DNA of 64,000 nt from Desulfitibacter alkalitolerans DSM 16504. GTDB lineage: Bacteria; Bacillota; DSM-16504; Desulfitibacterales; Desulfitibacteraceae. The position numbers and the translations under genes were made by a program. Numbering within the stretch: position 1 is the first letter of the stretch; every line of letters starts with the position of its first letter. The stretch spans positions 125,637 to 189,636 of the forward strand of contig NZ_KK211105.1 in the NCBI RefSeq assembly GCF_000620305.1. The letters are read 5' to 3'. The notes beneath the pieces were generated by a model that worked only from the letters and a program-made list of their open reading frames with translations, did no database searches and was not told the origin of the DNA. Shown here one piece after another: positions 25,694-35,036 of this stretch.

Positions 25694-26717
25694 ACTGCAA
25701 AGAAAGCTAGAACACATAGAAAACACCCTTAAGTTTTCCGATGGACCAAACTCTCCCGGCTTTGAGGATATTTATCTTATTCATCAAGCTTTGCCAGGAA
25801 TAGATTGGCATGATCTTGATACTAGTCAAATTCTATGGGGAAAGACCTTGTCTTTCCCCATGATTATTAATGCCATTACTGGCGGACCGCTAGAAACTGA
25901 AGAGATAAACAAGAAGCTGGCATTAGCGGCTTCAGAGTTTTCCCTGGGCATGGCAGTTGGTTCCCAAACAGCTGCCCTGGAAGATTCCTCAACTATGCGT
26001 ACTTTTAAGATAACCCGTAAAATGAATCCTAAGGGAATCCTGATAGCCAATGTTAGTGCCAATAGTTCCTATACTAATGCAGTAAAAGCAGTTGAAATGA
26101 TTGAGGCAGACGCTTTACAATTACATATTAATACTGCTCAGGAAATCTTCATGGACGAAGGTGACAGGCATTTTTCCCATCTTGGTGATAATATATGTGA
26201 AATAGTTTCAAGATCTCCCGTTCCTGTCATAGTAAAGGAAGTGGGCTTTGGGATTTCATTGGAGTGTGCCCTTAAACTATCTAATATGGGTGTTGAATGG
26301 GTAGATATAGGGGGGTCAGGTGGCACTAATTTTATAAAAATTGAAGCAGCAAGAAGTGAGGAAGAATATGCCACCTCATTAACAAGCTGGGGCATACCAA
26401 CTGCTGCAAGCTTACTAGAAATCAAAGGTAGCAATTTGCCATTAAAGGTCATTGCATCTGGTGGTATTAGAAATGGCCTTGATTTATTAAAATCCTTAAC
26501 ATTAGGTGCTGTTACTGGCGCCATTGCCGGTCCTTTTTTAAAGGCGGCATTAAAGCCAGGAACTGATGAAATCAATAAACTTGTTATGCATATTTGTAGT
26601 GATTTTAAAAAAGGAATGCTCTTGAGTGGGTGTAGAAATATAACAGAACTTAAGAAAGCACCTATTATTATAACAGGATTTATAAAAGAGTGGTTGAGTG
26701 GACGTAATAGCCTATAA
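25677..26717 (+). CDS. fni: Type 2 isopentenyl-diphosphate delta-isomerase
   Basis: A 346-residue FMN- and NADPH-dependent isomerase that interconverts IPP and DMAPP. ITGGPLETEEIN, MAVGSQTAALED, LQLHINTAQE and DIGGSGGTNFIKIEAAR are its flavin and substrate loops. Its start lies inside the 3' end of ispH-rpsA with a 17-base overlap, linking two steps of isoprenoid supply in one transcript. The stop lies within a terminator stem. Confidence 0.93.
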   Translation: MEKKSRLQRKLEHIENTLKFSDGPNSPGFEDIYLIHQALPGIDWHDLDTSQILWGKTLSFPMIINAITGGPLETEEINKKLALAASEFSLGMAVGSQTAALEDSSTMRTFKITRKMNPKGILIANVSANSSYTNAVKAVEMIEADALQLHINTAQEIFMDEGDRHFSHLGDNICEIVSRSPVPVIVKEVGFGISLECALKLSNMGVEWVDIGGSGGTNFIKIEAARSEEEYATSLTSWGIPTAASLLEIKGSNLPLKVIASGGIRNGLDLLKSLTLGAVTGAIAGPFLKAALKPGTDEINKLVMHICSDFKKGMLLSGCRNITELKKAPIIITGFIKEWLSGRNSL

Positions 26718-26735
26718 AGATAGGCTATTTTTTTA
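26706..26735 (+). terminator. Terminator after fni
   Basis: AATAGCCTAT pairs with ATAGGCTATT (26706-26715 with 26720-26729), followed by a run of T. The fni stop codon lies in it. The rest of the gap to 26997 is A+T-rich with no gene visible. Confidence 0.85.
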
Positions 26736-26997
26736 CAATAAAATTTTATTACTTAAAGGAATTTTGTAATGATAAGCAGAATTAATTTTAATAAAACTAA
26801 TAAAATAATGATTATAAGATAACTTGATGGTAATAATTAACATATTATTATTAGATATTTATATTTGCAATCTAAAGTATTATATAATATAGCTGGCTTG
26901 TTGTTTAACGTATTACACAAGGAATTCCCATGGAAGGAGGGGTTTAACTAAAAAGTAATTCATATCCTAACCAGAATCAAAATAAGGAGGTAATAAT

Positions 26998-28230
26998 GTG
27001 CGTTTAGCAACAAAAATTTTAATTGGTCTTGTTGCAGGTATCATTGTTGGTTTATTTATGCAGGGGGCACAGGATATTGCAGTAACATACATTAAGCCCT
27101 TTGGCGACTTATTTATCCGTTTAATCATGATGATCATTGTTCCCTTGGTTTTATCTACATTAATAGTTGGTGCCGCTAGTACTGGTGATCTTAAGAAATT
27201 AGGAAGAATGGGCGGAAAAACCATTGCCTATTATCTTACCACCACAGCAATTGCAGTAACAATTGGTATTATTTTTGCAAACATATTTAAGCCAGGTAGA
27301 GGATTAACATTACCAGTAGATGCTGAGTATGCAGGCCGTGAGGCTCCCCCTATCTTGGATGTTTTATTAAATGTGGTTCCAAGAAACCCTGTGCAAGCAA
27401 TGGCAGACGGTTCTATGCTGCAGATAATTGTATTTGCATTATTTGTTGGTATTGCAATCTCCATAGTAGGTCAAAAAGCTGCCCCTGTTAAGGCTTTTTT
27501 TGAAGGTTTCGCAGAGGTAATGTATAAGATTACTGGAATGGTTATGCAGGTAGCTCCCTACGGTGTATTTGCTCTTATAGTTCCGGTAGTAGCAGCCAAT
27601 GGGCCTGCTGTTTTATTACCTTTAGGCAAGGTTATAGGAGTTATGTATTTAGCAGCTATAGTTCATGTACTGATAGTCTATACTGCAGTTATCAAAGGAT
27701 TTTCCAATCTTACCCTGCCTGAGTTTTACAAGGGAATTCTACCTGCACAAGTTATTGCCTTTTCAACCTGCAGCAGTGGTGCTACTTTACCGGCTACTAT
27801 TAAGTGTACTGAAGAAAATCTTAAAATATCTAAAAGTACAACAAGCTTTGTTCTCCCCTTGGGTGCTACAATTAATATGGATGGTTCAGCCATCTATCAG
27901 GGTGTGGCAGCACTATTTGTTGCTCAGGTGTATGCTTTAGATTTAACACTTGGTCAGCAGTTGACCATAGTCTTGACTGGAACATTAGCATCTATTGGTG
28001 CAGCAGGAGTTCCAGGTGCTGGATTGATTATTTTAACAATGGTATTGGCTTCAGTTGGTCTACCAATGGAAGGTATAGCCTTAATTGCTGGTATTGATAG
28101 AATTCTAGACATGGCTAGAACTACTGTCAATATTACAGGTGATGCTGCTGCTGCCGTATTCATTGATGCAACCGAACAAAAGTATGATACACCGGCGTCT
28201 AATGTTGATGATAAATCACTATCCATATAA
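26998..28230 (+). CDS. Dicarboxylate/amino acid:cation symporter (DAACS)
   Basis: A 410-residue glutamate/C4-dicarboxylate transporter of the GltP/DctA type, with about eight membrane helices. The substrate-binding signatures are present: the serine-rich FSTCSSGATLPATIKC hairpin, the NMDGSA cation site and DRILDMARTTVNITGDAAAA near the end. GltP versus DctA is not resolved. It starts at GTG after AAGGAGG; a nearby ATG in another frame meets a stop. It ends at its own terminator. Confidence 0.92.
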   Translation: MRLATKILIGLVAGIIVGLFMQGAQDIAVTYIKPFGDLFIRLIMMIIVPLVLSTLIVGAASTGDLKKLGRMGGKTIAYYLTTTAIAVTIGIIFANIFKPGRGLTLPVDAEYAGREAPPILDVLLNVVPRNPVQAMADGSMLQIIVFALFVGIAISIVGQKAAPVKAFFEGFAEVMYKITGMVMQVAPYGVFALIVPVVAANGPAVLLPLGKVIGVMYLAAIVHVLIVYTAVIKGFSNLTLPEFYKGILPAQVIAFSTCSSGATLPATIKCTEENLKISKSTTSFVLPLGATINMDGSAIYQGVAALFVAQVYALDLTLGQQLTIVLTGTLASIGAAGVPGAGLIILTMVLASVGLPMEGIALIAGIDRILDMARTTVNITGDAAAAVFIDATEQKYDTPASNVDDKSLSI

Positions 28231-28267
28231 ATTTGAATTTATTTTAAATTTGATAAGGATTTACCGC

Positions 28268-28300
28268 AACCTCATCTAACCTAGTTAGGTGAGGTTTTTT
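28268..28300 (+). terminator. Terminator after the symporter
   Basis: AACCTCATCTAAC pairs with GTTAGGTGAGGTT (one G-T pair; 28268-28280 with 28284-28296), followed by T6. Confidence 0.88.
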
Positions 28301-28364
28301 GTATATTAGCATAAAGCAAGGGGAAATATAAACAAAGAAAAATAAAAGGAAGGGAGTTATTAAT

Positions 28365-29126
28365 TTGGAGAGATTTCCAATAGGTATGATACTTCTAATG
28401 ATTGTGGCAGTCCTAATATATTTTGGATTGGCACAAAGGATACTTGATAGAATGAGGTTAACTGATAAAGCTGCTCTTGTTATTGTGGCTGTAATATTTC
28501 TGGGTAGTTTTATTAATATTCCCATACCCTTTGCTAATATTGAAGGGTCCATTAATGTTGGAGGTGCAATAGTACCTATAGGGGTAGCAATATATGTTTT
28601 ATCCCGTGCAGGAACAAGCAAGGAGGTTGTTCGTACTCTATTTGCCATTGCAGCAACGGCAGGAACAGTATACTTTTTTAACAGCTATGTTTTGGCGGCT
28701 GACCCCTGGCAGACCGGCAGGGATATTATTGATCCCCTTTATATTTATCCAATAGTTGCAGGTACTATAGCTTACATTGTAGGAAGATCAAGAAGAGGGG
28801 CATTTATCGCTGCAACATTAGGAGTTTTAATACTGGATATAGTAAACTTTAGTGTCCTTCTTGCCACCGGTATTAGAGGAACAGTTGCAGTTGGAGGCGG
28901 AGGAGCCTTTGATGTGATAGTACTATCAGGTCTATTTGCAGTTTTATTAGCTGAGGTAGTTGGGGAAACCCTGGAAAGAATACAGGGAGGTCCACGCACA
29001 GAAGGAAGGTCCAAAGAGCTAATTAAGGGTCTTCAGGATATAGAAAGTCCAGCACCTGCAAGAAAACCTACTGAAAAAGATTATGACCCACTTGTAATGG
29101 GAGGTGAAGAAAAAGATGAGAAATAG
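28365..29126 (+). CDS. DUF1614 membrane protein
   Basis: A 253-residue integral membrane protein with about seven hydrophobic segments and a charged tail, beginning at TTG after AAGGAAGGGAG. The N-terminal IGMILLMIVAVLIYFGLAQR and GGAIVPIGVAIYVL stretches are typical of DUF1614. In Clostridia the gene commonly precedes spoIIP and the YIEGIA genes, suggesting a sporulation membrane role. Its 3' end overlaps spoIIP by 11 bases. Confidence 0.75.
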   Translation: MERFPIGMILLMIVAVLIYFGLAQRILDRMRLTDKAALVIVAVIFLGSFINIPIPFANIEGSINVGGAIVPIGVAIYVLSRAGTSKEVVRTLFAIAATAGTVYFFNSYVLAADPWQTGRDIIDPLYIYPIVAGTIAYIVGRSRRGAFIAATLGVLILDIVNFSVLLATGIRGTVAVGGGGAFDVIVLSGLFAVLLAEVVGETLERIQGGPRTEGRSKELIKGLQDIESPAPARKPTEKDYDPLVMGGEEKDEK

Positions 29127-30246
29127 ATTAACTGTAATTGCTGCCGTGTTATTACTATTTTTGACAATCAGCTTTAGCCCTTCAGGATTGAATGCTGGTT
29201 TGATTGAAGAATTAGACTTTCACTCCAGCGCACACGAACCCTTTGAAATCTATAATGAAGATAATGAATTATTATCAGTAATGGCAAGGGTTGTCCAAGT
29301 TGGTGATGAGCTTATTGCCTTTGATGATAAACATTATAGAATAGACAGGGTTGAAGGCAGAAAAGCTTTTGCAGTATACGTGGGCAAACATGATATACAA
29401 CCCATGAAGCTATCAATGGTATCAAGCTTACCTGCTCAACAAGAAGGTGAAGGAAATAATGTAATTGCAATCTACCATACTCATAGTGATGAATCCTATG
29501 TTCCTTCTGATGGTACAGAAAGCATACCTGGGTCAGGCGGGATATTTGATGTAGGTGAAGTTTTTACCCAGGCTTTAGAAGAACAAGGATTTACAGTTAT
29601 TCATGATTTAAGGGCACATGAGCCCCGTGATGCCCAGGCATATAACAGATCAAGGAGAACTGCAGTAGAGCTTCTAAAGCAGGGTCCATCTGTATTAATT
29701 GATGTCCACAGAGATGGAATTCCTGATCCCGAGTTTTATAGAGAAAAGATTTCTGGTATGCATGCAACCCAGATACGCCTGGTGGTAGGAAGACAAAATC
29801 AAAATATGGAAAGCAACCTGGACTTTGCAAAACATATAAAGGCTGCAGGAAATGAAATCCATCCAGGGATAGTTAGGGAAATTTTTATGGCCCAGGGCAA
29901 TTACAATCAGGATTTAACCCCAAGAGCTATATTGATAGAGGTTGGTACTTACACAAACACGAAAGAGGAGGCAAAGGCGGGTGCAAAACTTTTTGCTGAA
30001 ATAATGCCCGCAGTAATGGGAGTAACCCCAGGTGTCCCGGGACCACCAGATCAAGGAAGTGATTGGAGGACTGTCTTTTGGATACTGGTTCTAACTGTTA
30101 TAGGAGTAGGAGGATTTCTGGTAATTAGTACTGGTAGCTGGGAGGGTGCCGTTAATAAGGCTAAACAGTTTGTCACTAAAGAATGGGCCAACTACATTGG
30201 TTTTAGGAAAAAGAATAGGACAGATAATAATGATAAGCAAGAATAA
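29116..30246 (+). CDS. spoIIP: Stage II sporulation protein P
   Basis: A 376-residue amidase/endopeptidase that degrades septal peptidoglycan during engulfment with SpoIID and SpoIIM. A signal or anchor segment is at 1-25. The zinc site is visible: IYHTHSDESYVPSDG (His-Thr-His), DVHRDGIP, and the C-terminal ILIEVGTYTNTKEEA (Glu) block. A final membrane segment near residue 325 is unusual for the family core and is followed by a basic tail. GTG 29104 overlaps the GGAGGTG site, so ATG 29116 is chosen. Confidence 0.92.
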   Translation: MRNRLTVIAAVLLLFLTISFSPSGLNAGLIEELDFHSSAHEPFEIYNEDNELLSVMARVVQVGDELIAFDDKHYRIDRVEGRKAFAVYVGKHDIQPMKLSMVSSLPAQQEGEGNNVIAIYHTHSDESYVPSDGTESIPGSGGIFDVGEVFTQALEEQGFTVIHDLRAHEPRDAQAYNRSRRTAVELLKQGPSVLIDVHRDGIPDPEFYREKISGMHATQIRLVVGRQNQNMESNLDFAKHIKAAGNEIHPGIVREIFMAQGNYNQDLTPRAILIEVGTYTNTKEEAKAGAKLFAEIMPAVMGVTPGVPGPPDQGSDWRTVFWILVLTVIGVGGFLVISTGSWEGAVNKAKQFVTKEWANYIGFRKKNRTDNNDKQE

Positions 30247-30270
30247 CAGTTTAAGAAATGGGGGATTTCC

Positions 30271-31161
30271 ATGGAAGAATACGGTGTAATGCTGTTGCTA
30301 TCTGTTGTTCTTGGAACATTAGGAAGAATCATCTTATTAAGAACTGATTACAGACAGTACCCTGGATATCCCCATGGTTATTTAACCCATATTTCTCTGG
30401 GATTTATAGCGGCTGCCTTGGGGGCAGTAGCTATTCCTGCCCTGGCAGAAAAGGAGTTTACAGCTGTAACCTTTTTAGCACTAGCAGCGCAGCAATTTAG
30501 AGAAATTAGAAACATGGAAAGAGATTCTTTGGCAAAACTAGAGGATGGGGATATTATTAGAAGAGGCAATGACTATATAGAGGGGATAGCCAAGGTTTTT
30601 GAAGCTCGCAACTACCTTGTCATGATTATCTCCTTTGGAACAAGTATTGTAATATTTTTTACCAGCTGGATAGTTGGTTTAGCAGTGGGCGTATTATTAA
30701 TCTATCTTGCAACCAGGTTAATGCAGGGACAAATAATTAGAGATATTGCAGAGGTAAAACCTGCCAAACTCCATTTTCAGGATTCTCTTTTAATGGTCGA
30801 TGACATTGTAATCATGAATCTAGGCTTAAAGGCTTCCAAAGAGAAGATTTTAAAGGAGGGCTTGGCCGTAATAATAAAGCCAAAGGATGATAATGCAAGG
30901 GCCACACTACATAACCCCGGGCAAAGGCAGGCAATTGTGCACATTGCTGCAACTGTAGTTGGGACTAAAGCAGAAGTAGGGGAGCAGGAATGGACTCCAT
31001 TAGCCAGAAAAAATATTGATACTGGCGTCATAGGCTTGTTTATACTACCCAACGAGCCGGACATGAAGGCTTTAATCAAAGCAGTTGAGATGTCACCTGT
31101 TCTAGAGAGTTCCAGAAGAAACATTCTTTCTACAGAGGCTGGCAAATATGCTTCTGATTAA
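30271..31161 (+). CDS. YIEGIA domain-containing protein
   Basis: A 296-residue protein with about four membrane segments in the first half and a soluble C-terminal half. The namesake motif is seen exactly as YIEGIAKVFEARNYL. The family is confined to endospore formers and its function is not established; the next small gene encodes what is annotated elsewhere as its capping subunit. It lies in the spoIIP cluster. Confidence 0.85.
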   Translation: MEEYGVMLLLSVVLGTLGRIILLRTDYRQYPGYPHGYLTHISLGFIAAALGAVAIPALAEKEFTAVTFLALAAQQFREIRNMERDSLAKLEDGDIIRRGNDYIEGIAKVFEARNYLVMIISFGTSIVIFFTSWIVGLAVGVLLIYLATRLMQGQIIRDIAEVKPAKLHFQDSLLMVDDIVIMNLGLKASKEKILKEGLAVIIKPKDDNARATLHNPGQRQAIVHIAATVVGTKAEVGEQEWTPLARKNIDTGVIGLFILPNEPDMKALIKAVEMSPVLESSRRNILSTEAGKYASD

Positions 31162-31214
31162 TGTAAATATATGTGTCATGGTCTTTTTCTTTGCAAAGAA
31201 GGAAGGTGAATGAT

Positions 31215-31400
31215 ATGGATGCAGGGGTTTTGATAGCTATTGTTACAACAAACCTGGATTTGGTTAGGGGAGGGGGTGCTCCAGTTTTTCTGGCAAGAGA
31301 TGAAGAGGAATTAGAAAGGCTATCTTTACTAATGAGCAGAATTTTTAAAGCAATGGTACATGATTTGGAAAATGGTGTTTACCTTTTATATAGACAATAA
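31215..31400 (+). CDS. Capping complex subunit for YIEGIA
   Basis: A 61-residue protein beginning MDAGVLIAIVTTNLDLVRGG, the usual length and opening of the family. The start at 31215 has GAAGGTG upstream; an in-frame codon at 31173 has none. It follows the YIEGIA gene closely and both are probably co-expressed in the mother cell, an inference from conserved pairing. Confidence 0.8.
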   Translation: MDAGVLIAIVTTNLDLVRGGGAPVFLARDEEELERLSLLMSRIFKAMVHDLENGVYLLYRQ

Positions 31401-31420
31401 ATGAGAAATCAGGTGAAACT

Positions 31421-31879
31421 ATGAAGATAGTTTATCATTGCTATGGGGGCTCCCATTCATCTGTAACAGCAGCTGCAATTCATTTGGGATATTTAGCTAG
31501 TGACAAGAAACCCACTCCACACACACTTATGGAGATTCCATTTTTTGACAAACAAACAGATAAGGATCATGGAAAATTTAAATTTATGGGTAGGGATGAA
31601 TTAGGTAATGAGGTCTATATTTGTGGCTGCCGCGGCCTAGGCAAAAAAGTGGAGAAAAGCTTACAGGGAATTGCTAAAATAATTGATACTCCACTAGATG
31701 ACATAATTTACGTGGATACCTTGAAAGGTGTTAATTTCCTGATGCGTATAGGGGGGTTTTTATCACGGAGGCTTAGATTAGTCAGGCTTGGAAGGCCTAT
31801 TGTTTTAAAGGGGACTGTAACCGCCTTTAATAATTTTGTTAATATGGTGGAAGAGGTAAAAAATAAATTGCAAAATTGA
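31421..31879 (+). CDS. DUF3189 family protein (first copy)
   Basis: A 152-residue soluble protein that opens MKIVYHCYGGSHSSVTAAAIHLG and carries the HGKFKFMGRDELGNEVYICG stretch of DUF3189. No function is known. It is followed 20 bases later by a second, more divergent member, so the pair probably arose by duplication. The location inside a sporulation cluster is a hint only. Confidence 0.75.
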   Translation: MKIVYHCYGGSHSSVTAAAIHLGYLASDKKPTPHTLMEIPFFDKQTDKDHGKFKFMGRDELGNEVYICGCRGLGKKVEKSLQGIAKIIDTPLDDIIYVDTLKGVNFLMRIGGFLSRRLRLVRLGRPIVLKGTVTAFNNFVNMVEEVKNKLQN

Positions 31880-31898
31880 CTAAGACCTGGAGGAAAAT

Positions 31899-32330
31899 AT
31901 GAAAATAATTTATTACTGTTCAACAGGACGACACACCTCAATTTTTATGGCAAATTTACATCTAGGTAATATTTCATTAAAGAAACGATATAAAGGCGAA
32001 GATATAACCAGCTTAAAATATTTTGGAGGAGCATCAATACAGGAGGAACCGTTATTTATTGGAACTGACAAGGATAACAACGAGATTTATACAATAGGCA
32101 TACCCAGGGAAAAGGAAATAATGATAAAGCTAATTGAAAGCTTTTTAGAATTAAAAGGTAAGAATCCTAAGGATATTCAAATGATTGATGCCGACGCATG
32201 CACCAATCCCTGGATAAAACTAGGGATTTTTTTATCCGTACACACTAGATTTAAAGGTCTTGCCAAGCAGCTTGTAATCAAGGGATTTGAAAATTATTCC
32301 TCCTGCTTCTTGACTACTGCCCATAGTTAG
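31899..32330 (+). CDS. DUF3189 family protein (second copy)
   Basis: A 143-residue homologue of the gene before it: MKIIYYCSTGRHTSIFMANLHLG aligns with the same N-terminal motif, and EEPLFIGTDKDNNEIYTIGI with the internal motif. The N-terminal cysteine-containing loop is kept in both (HCYGGSHSS and YCSTGRHTS). Its function is not known. Confidence 0.75.
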   Translation: MKIIYYCSTGRHTSIFMANLHLGNISLKKRYKGEDITSLKYFGGASIQEEPLFIGTDKDNNEIYTIGIPREKEIMIKLIESFLELKGKNPKDIQMIDADACTNPWIKLGIFLSVHTRFKGLAKQLVIKGFENYSSCFLTTAHS

Positions 32331-32365
32331 CGGATAATAAAGTGCGTAGGAATAGGGGTGGGAGT

Positions 32366-33694
32366 ATGGGTCAGAAAAAAGTATATAACTCTTTAATTCG
32401 AGATGTTAAGCCTAATTCCATTGCTGAAGAAATTAATATACAAATGGGAGATAGGCTTAAAAAAATAAATGGAAAACCATTAAGGGATATTCTTGATTAT
32501 TATATACTAACAGAAAATGATTACATATTATTAGAAATTGAAAAGGAAAATGGCCAGATATGGGAAATAGAGATTGAAAAGGACTTTCATGAACCATTAG
32601 GCATCTCCTTTAAGGAAGAATGCTTTGATGGATTGCAGAAGTGCCAAAATAATTGTATATTTTGCTTTCTTAAAGGTCTGCCAAGGGGAATGCGCAAAAG
32701 CCTCTATGTAAAGGATGATGATTATAGACATTCTTTCCTTCACGGCAATTATATCACCCTAACAAATGTTGATTGGTATGACCTAAAAAGAATAGTTGAT
32801 TACAAGCTTGCGCCCTTATATATCTCTGTACATTCCACAAACCCTGAGTTAAGGGTGAGAATGCTGGGTAATAATAAAGCAGCAGACCTTAATGAAAAGC
32901 TCAAATACCTGGCAGAACATGGCATTACAATGCATACACAAATTGTGTTGTGTCCTGGCTTAAATGACAGCAAAGAACTGGATCGTACCATCAATGACCT
33001 ATCCAAATTATGGCCGTGGGTTTCATCTCTTGCAGTAGTTCCAGTAGGGCTAACAAAATATAATTATCTTGCAAATGAGTACCTTAGACAATTTAATGTC
33101 CAGGAAAGCAATTTAGTTATTAACAAAATAAAGAATTGGCAAAATATTTGTCTAAAAAAGTACAATACAAGGTTTGTTTTTCCCTCGGATGAATTTTTTA
33201 TTAGAGCTAACCTGGAAATACCTGCAGAAAAGGAATATGAAGGCTATCCTCAGTTAGAAAATGGAGTTGGCCTTGTAAGAAGCTTTGTAAATGATTTTAA
33301 ATATTATTTTAGGGAAAAGGGCCAAGATGGTATAACCATGGACAGAGCCTATGTTATAGTCACTGGGGAGGCGGCCTTTCCTATTCTTGACAGCCTGGTC
33401 AAAGACTTTTTACCATCTGATAATGTAAGGGTTATACAAATCAAGAACAGCTTTTTTGGATACCCTGTCTCAGTAACGGGTCTTTTGACAGGTAGTGACA
33501 TTATTAAGGGGTTAAAAGATATTCCCTTGAACAATTGTATATTACTAATATCTGATGTTTTACTAAAAAAAGATCATGATATATTTTTAGATAATATGAC
33601 AATAAGTGAGTTAGAGAAAAACCTTGATCTAGAAATACAAATCATACCTAATTCAGGAAGTATTCTTGCGAAAACATTAACAGGGGGTGAATAG
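32366..33694 (+). CDS. DUF512 radical SAM protein with N-terminal PDZ-like domain
   Basis: About 442 residues. The N-terminal 70 form a PDZ-like region (VYNSLIRDVKPNSIAEEINIQ). The radical SAM cluster motif CxxxCxxC is in KCQNNCIFCFLKGLPRGMRK, followed by LHGNYITLTNVDWYDLKRI and the C-terminal DUF512 block. The substrate is unknown. In many Clostridia this gene sits directly before der, as here; three bases separate them. GTG 32342 is an alternative start. Confidence 0.85.
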   Translation: MGQKKVYNSLIRDVKPNSIAEEINIQMGDRLKKINGKPLRDILDYYILTENDYILLEIEKENGQIWEIEIEKDFHEPLGISFKEECFDGLQKCQNNCIFCFLKGLPRGMRKSLYVKDDDYRHSFLHGNYITLTNVDWYDLKRIVDYKLAPLYISVHSTNPELRVRMLGNNKAADLNEKLKYLAEHGITMHTQIVLCPGLNDSKELDRTINDLSKLWPWVSSLAVVPVGLTKYNYLANEYLRQFNVQESNLVINKIKNWQNICLKKYNTRFVFPSDEFFIRANLEIPAEKEYEGYPQLENGVGLVRSFVNDFKYYFREKGQDGITMDRAYVIVTGEAAFPILDSLVKDFLPSDNVRVIQIKNSFFGYPVSVTGLLTGSDIIKGLKDIPLNNCILLISDVLLKKDHDIFLDNMTISELEKNLDLEIQIIPNSGSILAKTLTGGE

Positions 33695-33696
33695 CC

Positions 33697-35019
33697 ATGC
33701 CTAAACCAGTAATTGCAATTGTAGGCAGGCCAAATGTTGGTAAGTCAACCTTATTTAATAGAATAACCGGAGGTAGAGTGGCTATTGTAGACGATATGCC
33801 GGGTGTAACCAGGGACAGAATGTACAGGGAAGGCACCTGGCTTAACAAGCCCTTTACATTAATAGATACAGGCGGCCTGGAATTTGAAGATGAGATTAAT
33901 TCTATCAGCAGCCTGGTTAAAATGCAGGTGCAGGTCGCCATTGATGAAGCTGATCTAATAATCTTTGTTGTTGACGGTAAAATTGGCTTAACTCCTGACG
34001 ACCACACCATTGCCACCATGCTGCGTAAATCAGGCAAACCGATTATCTTGGCTGTAAACAAAATAGACAATTTTTCCACCTTTGAAAACTATGAGTTTTA
34101 TACTCTAGGCTTGGGAGATCCTATTGCCATTTCAGCTGAACATAAAATTAACATAGGAGACCTATTAGATCAGATTATGAAAAATCTTCCCCACCAACCT
34201 GAGGAGGAATTTGAGGAGGATATTATCAAAGTAGCTGTGGTGGGCAAGCCCAATGTTGGGAAATCTTCACTAATAAACAAAATACTTGGGGAAGATAGGG
34301 TTATTGTTAGCAGTGTTCCTGGAACTACTCGAGATGCTATTGATACTTTATTTGAGCATGATGGCCAAAAATATGTCTTAATAGATACTGCAGGAATGAG
34401 AAGGCGTGCAAAAATTCATAATCCTACTGAAAGATATAGTGTCATTAGATCTTTAAGGGCAATAGACAGGTCAGATGTAGCCCTAATACTCATAGATTCA
34501 CAAGAGGGAGTTACTGAACAAGACAAAAAGATTGCTGGATATGTACACGAAGCTGGTAAGAGCTCCATTATAGTTGTTAACAAGTGGGACCTAATAAAAA
34601 AAGATAATACTACCATGAATGAATTTGATAAAAGCATACGTGAAGAGCTGGGCTTCATGCAATATGCACCAACAGCTTATATTTCAGCTTTTACTGGCCA
34701 AAGGGTTATGAGATTGTTTGAGCTAATCAGGTTTGTGTCTGAACAGGCTAATTACAGGGTTCCTACTCCCATACTTAATGACTTTATCAGGGACATAGTA
34801 GCTTTTACTCCCCCACCTACAGATAAAGGTAACAGATTAAAAATATTATATGTCACACAGAGTTCGGTTAAGCCACCTACATTCAGGCTTTTTGTTAACA
34901 ACCCTGAACTATTTCATTTTTCATATAAAAGACATGTAGAAAACCAGTTAAGAAAAGCCTTTGGTTTCGAGGGCAATCCAATTCGTTTGGATATTTCTAA
35001 AAGAGGAGAATCACAGTAG
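33697..35019 (+). CDS. der: Ribosome biogenesis GTPase Der (EngA)
   Basis: A 440-residue protein with two tandem GTPase domains and a KH-like C-terminal domain, required for 50S subunit assembly. The first P-loop is GRPNVGKST, with DTGG and NKID; the second is GKPNVGKSS at about residue 184, with DTAGMRRRAKI and NKWDLI. Length and order are normal. Confidence 0.96.
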   Translation: MPKPVIAIVGRPNVGKSTLFNRITGGRVAIVDDMPGVTRDRMYREGTWLNKPFTLIDTGGLEFEDEINSISSLVKMQVQVAIDEADLIIFVVDGKIGLTPDDHTIATMLRKSGKPIILAVNKIDNFSTFENYEFYTLGLGDPIAISAEHKINIGDLLDQIMKNLPHQPEEEFEEDIIKVAVVGKPNVGKSSLINKILGEDRVIVSSVPGTTRDAIDTLFEHDGQKYVLIDTAGMRRRAKIHNPTERYSVIRSLRAIDRSDVALILIDSQEGVTEQDKKIAGYVHEAGKSSIIVVNKWDLIKKDNTTMNEFDKSIREELGFMQYAPTAYISAFTGQRVMRLFELIRFVSEQANYRVPTPILNDFIRDIVAFTPPPTDKGNRLKILYVTQSSVKPPTFRLFVNNPELFHFSYKRHVENQLRKAFGFEGNPIRLDISKRGESQ

Positions 35020-35036
35020 AGAGGCAGGTATTAGAA

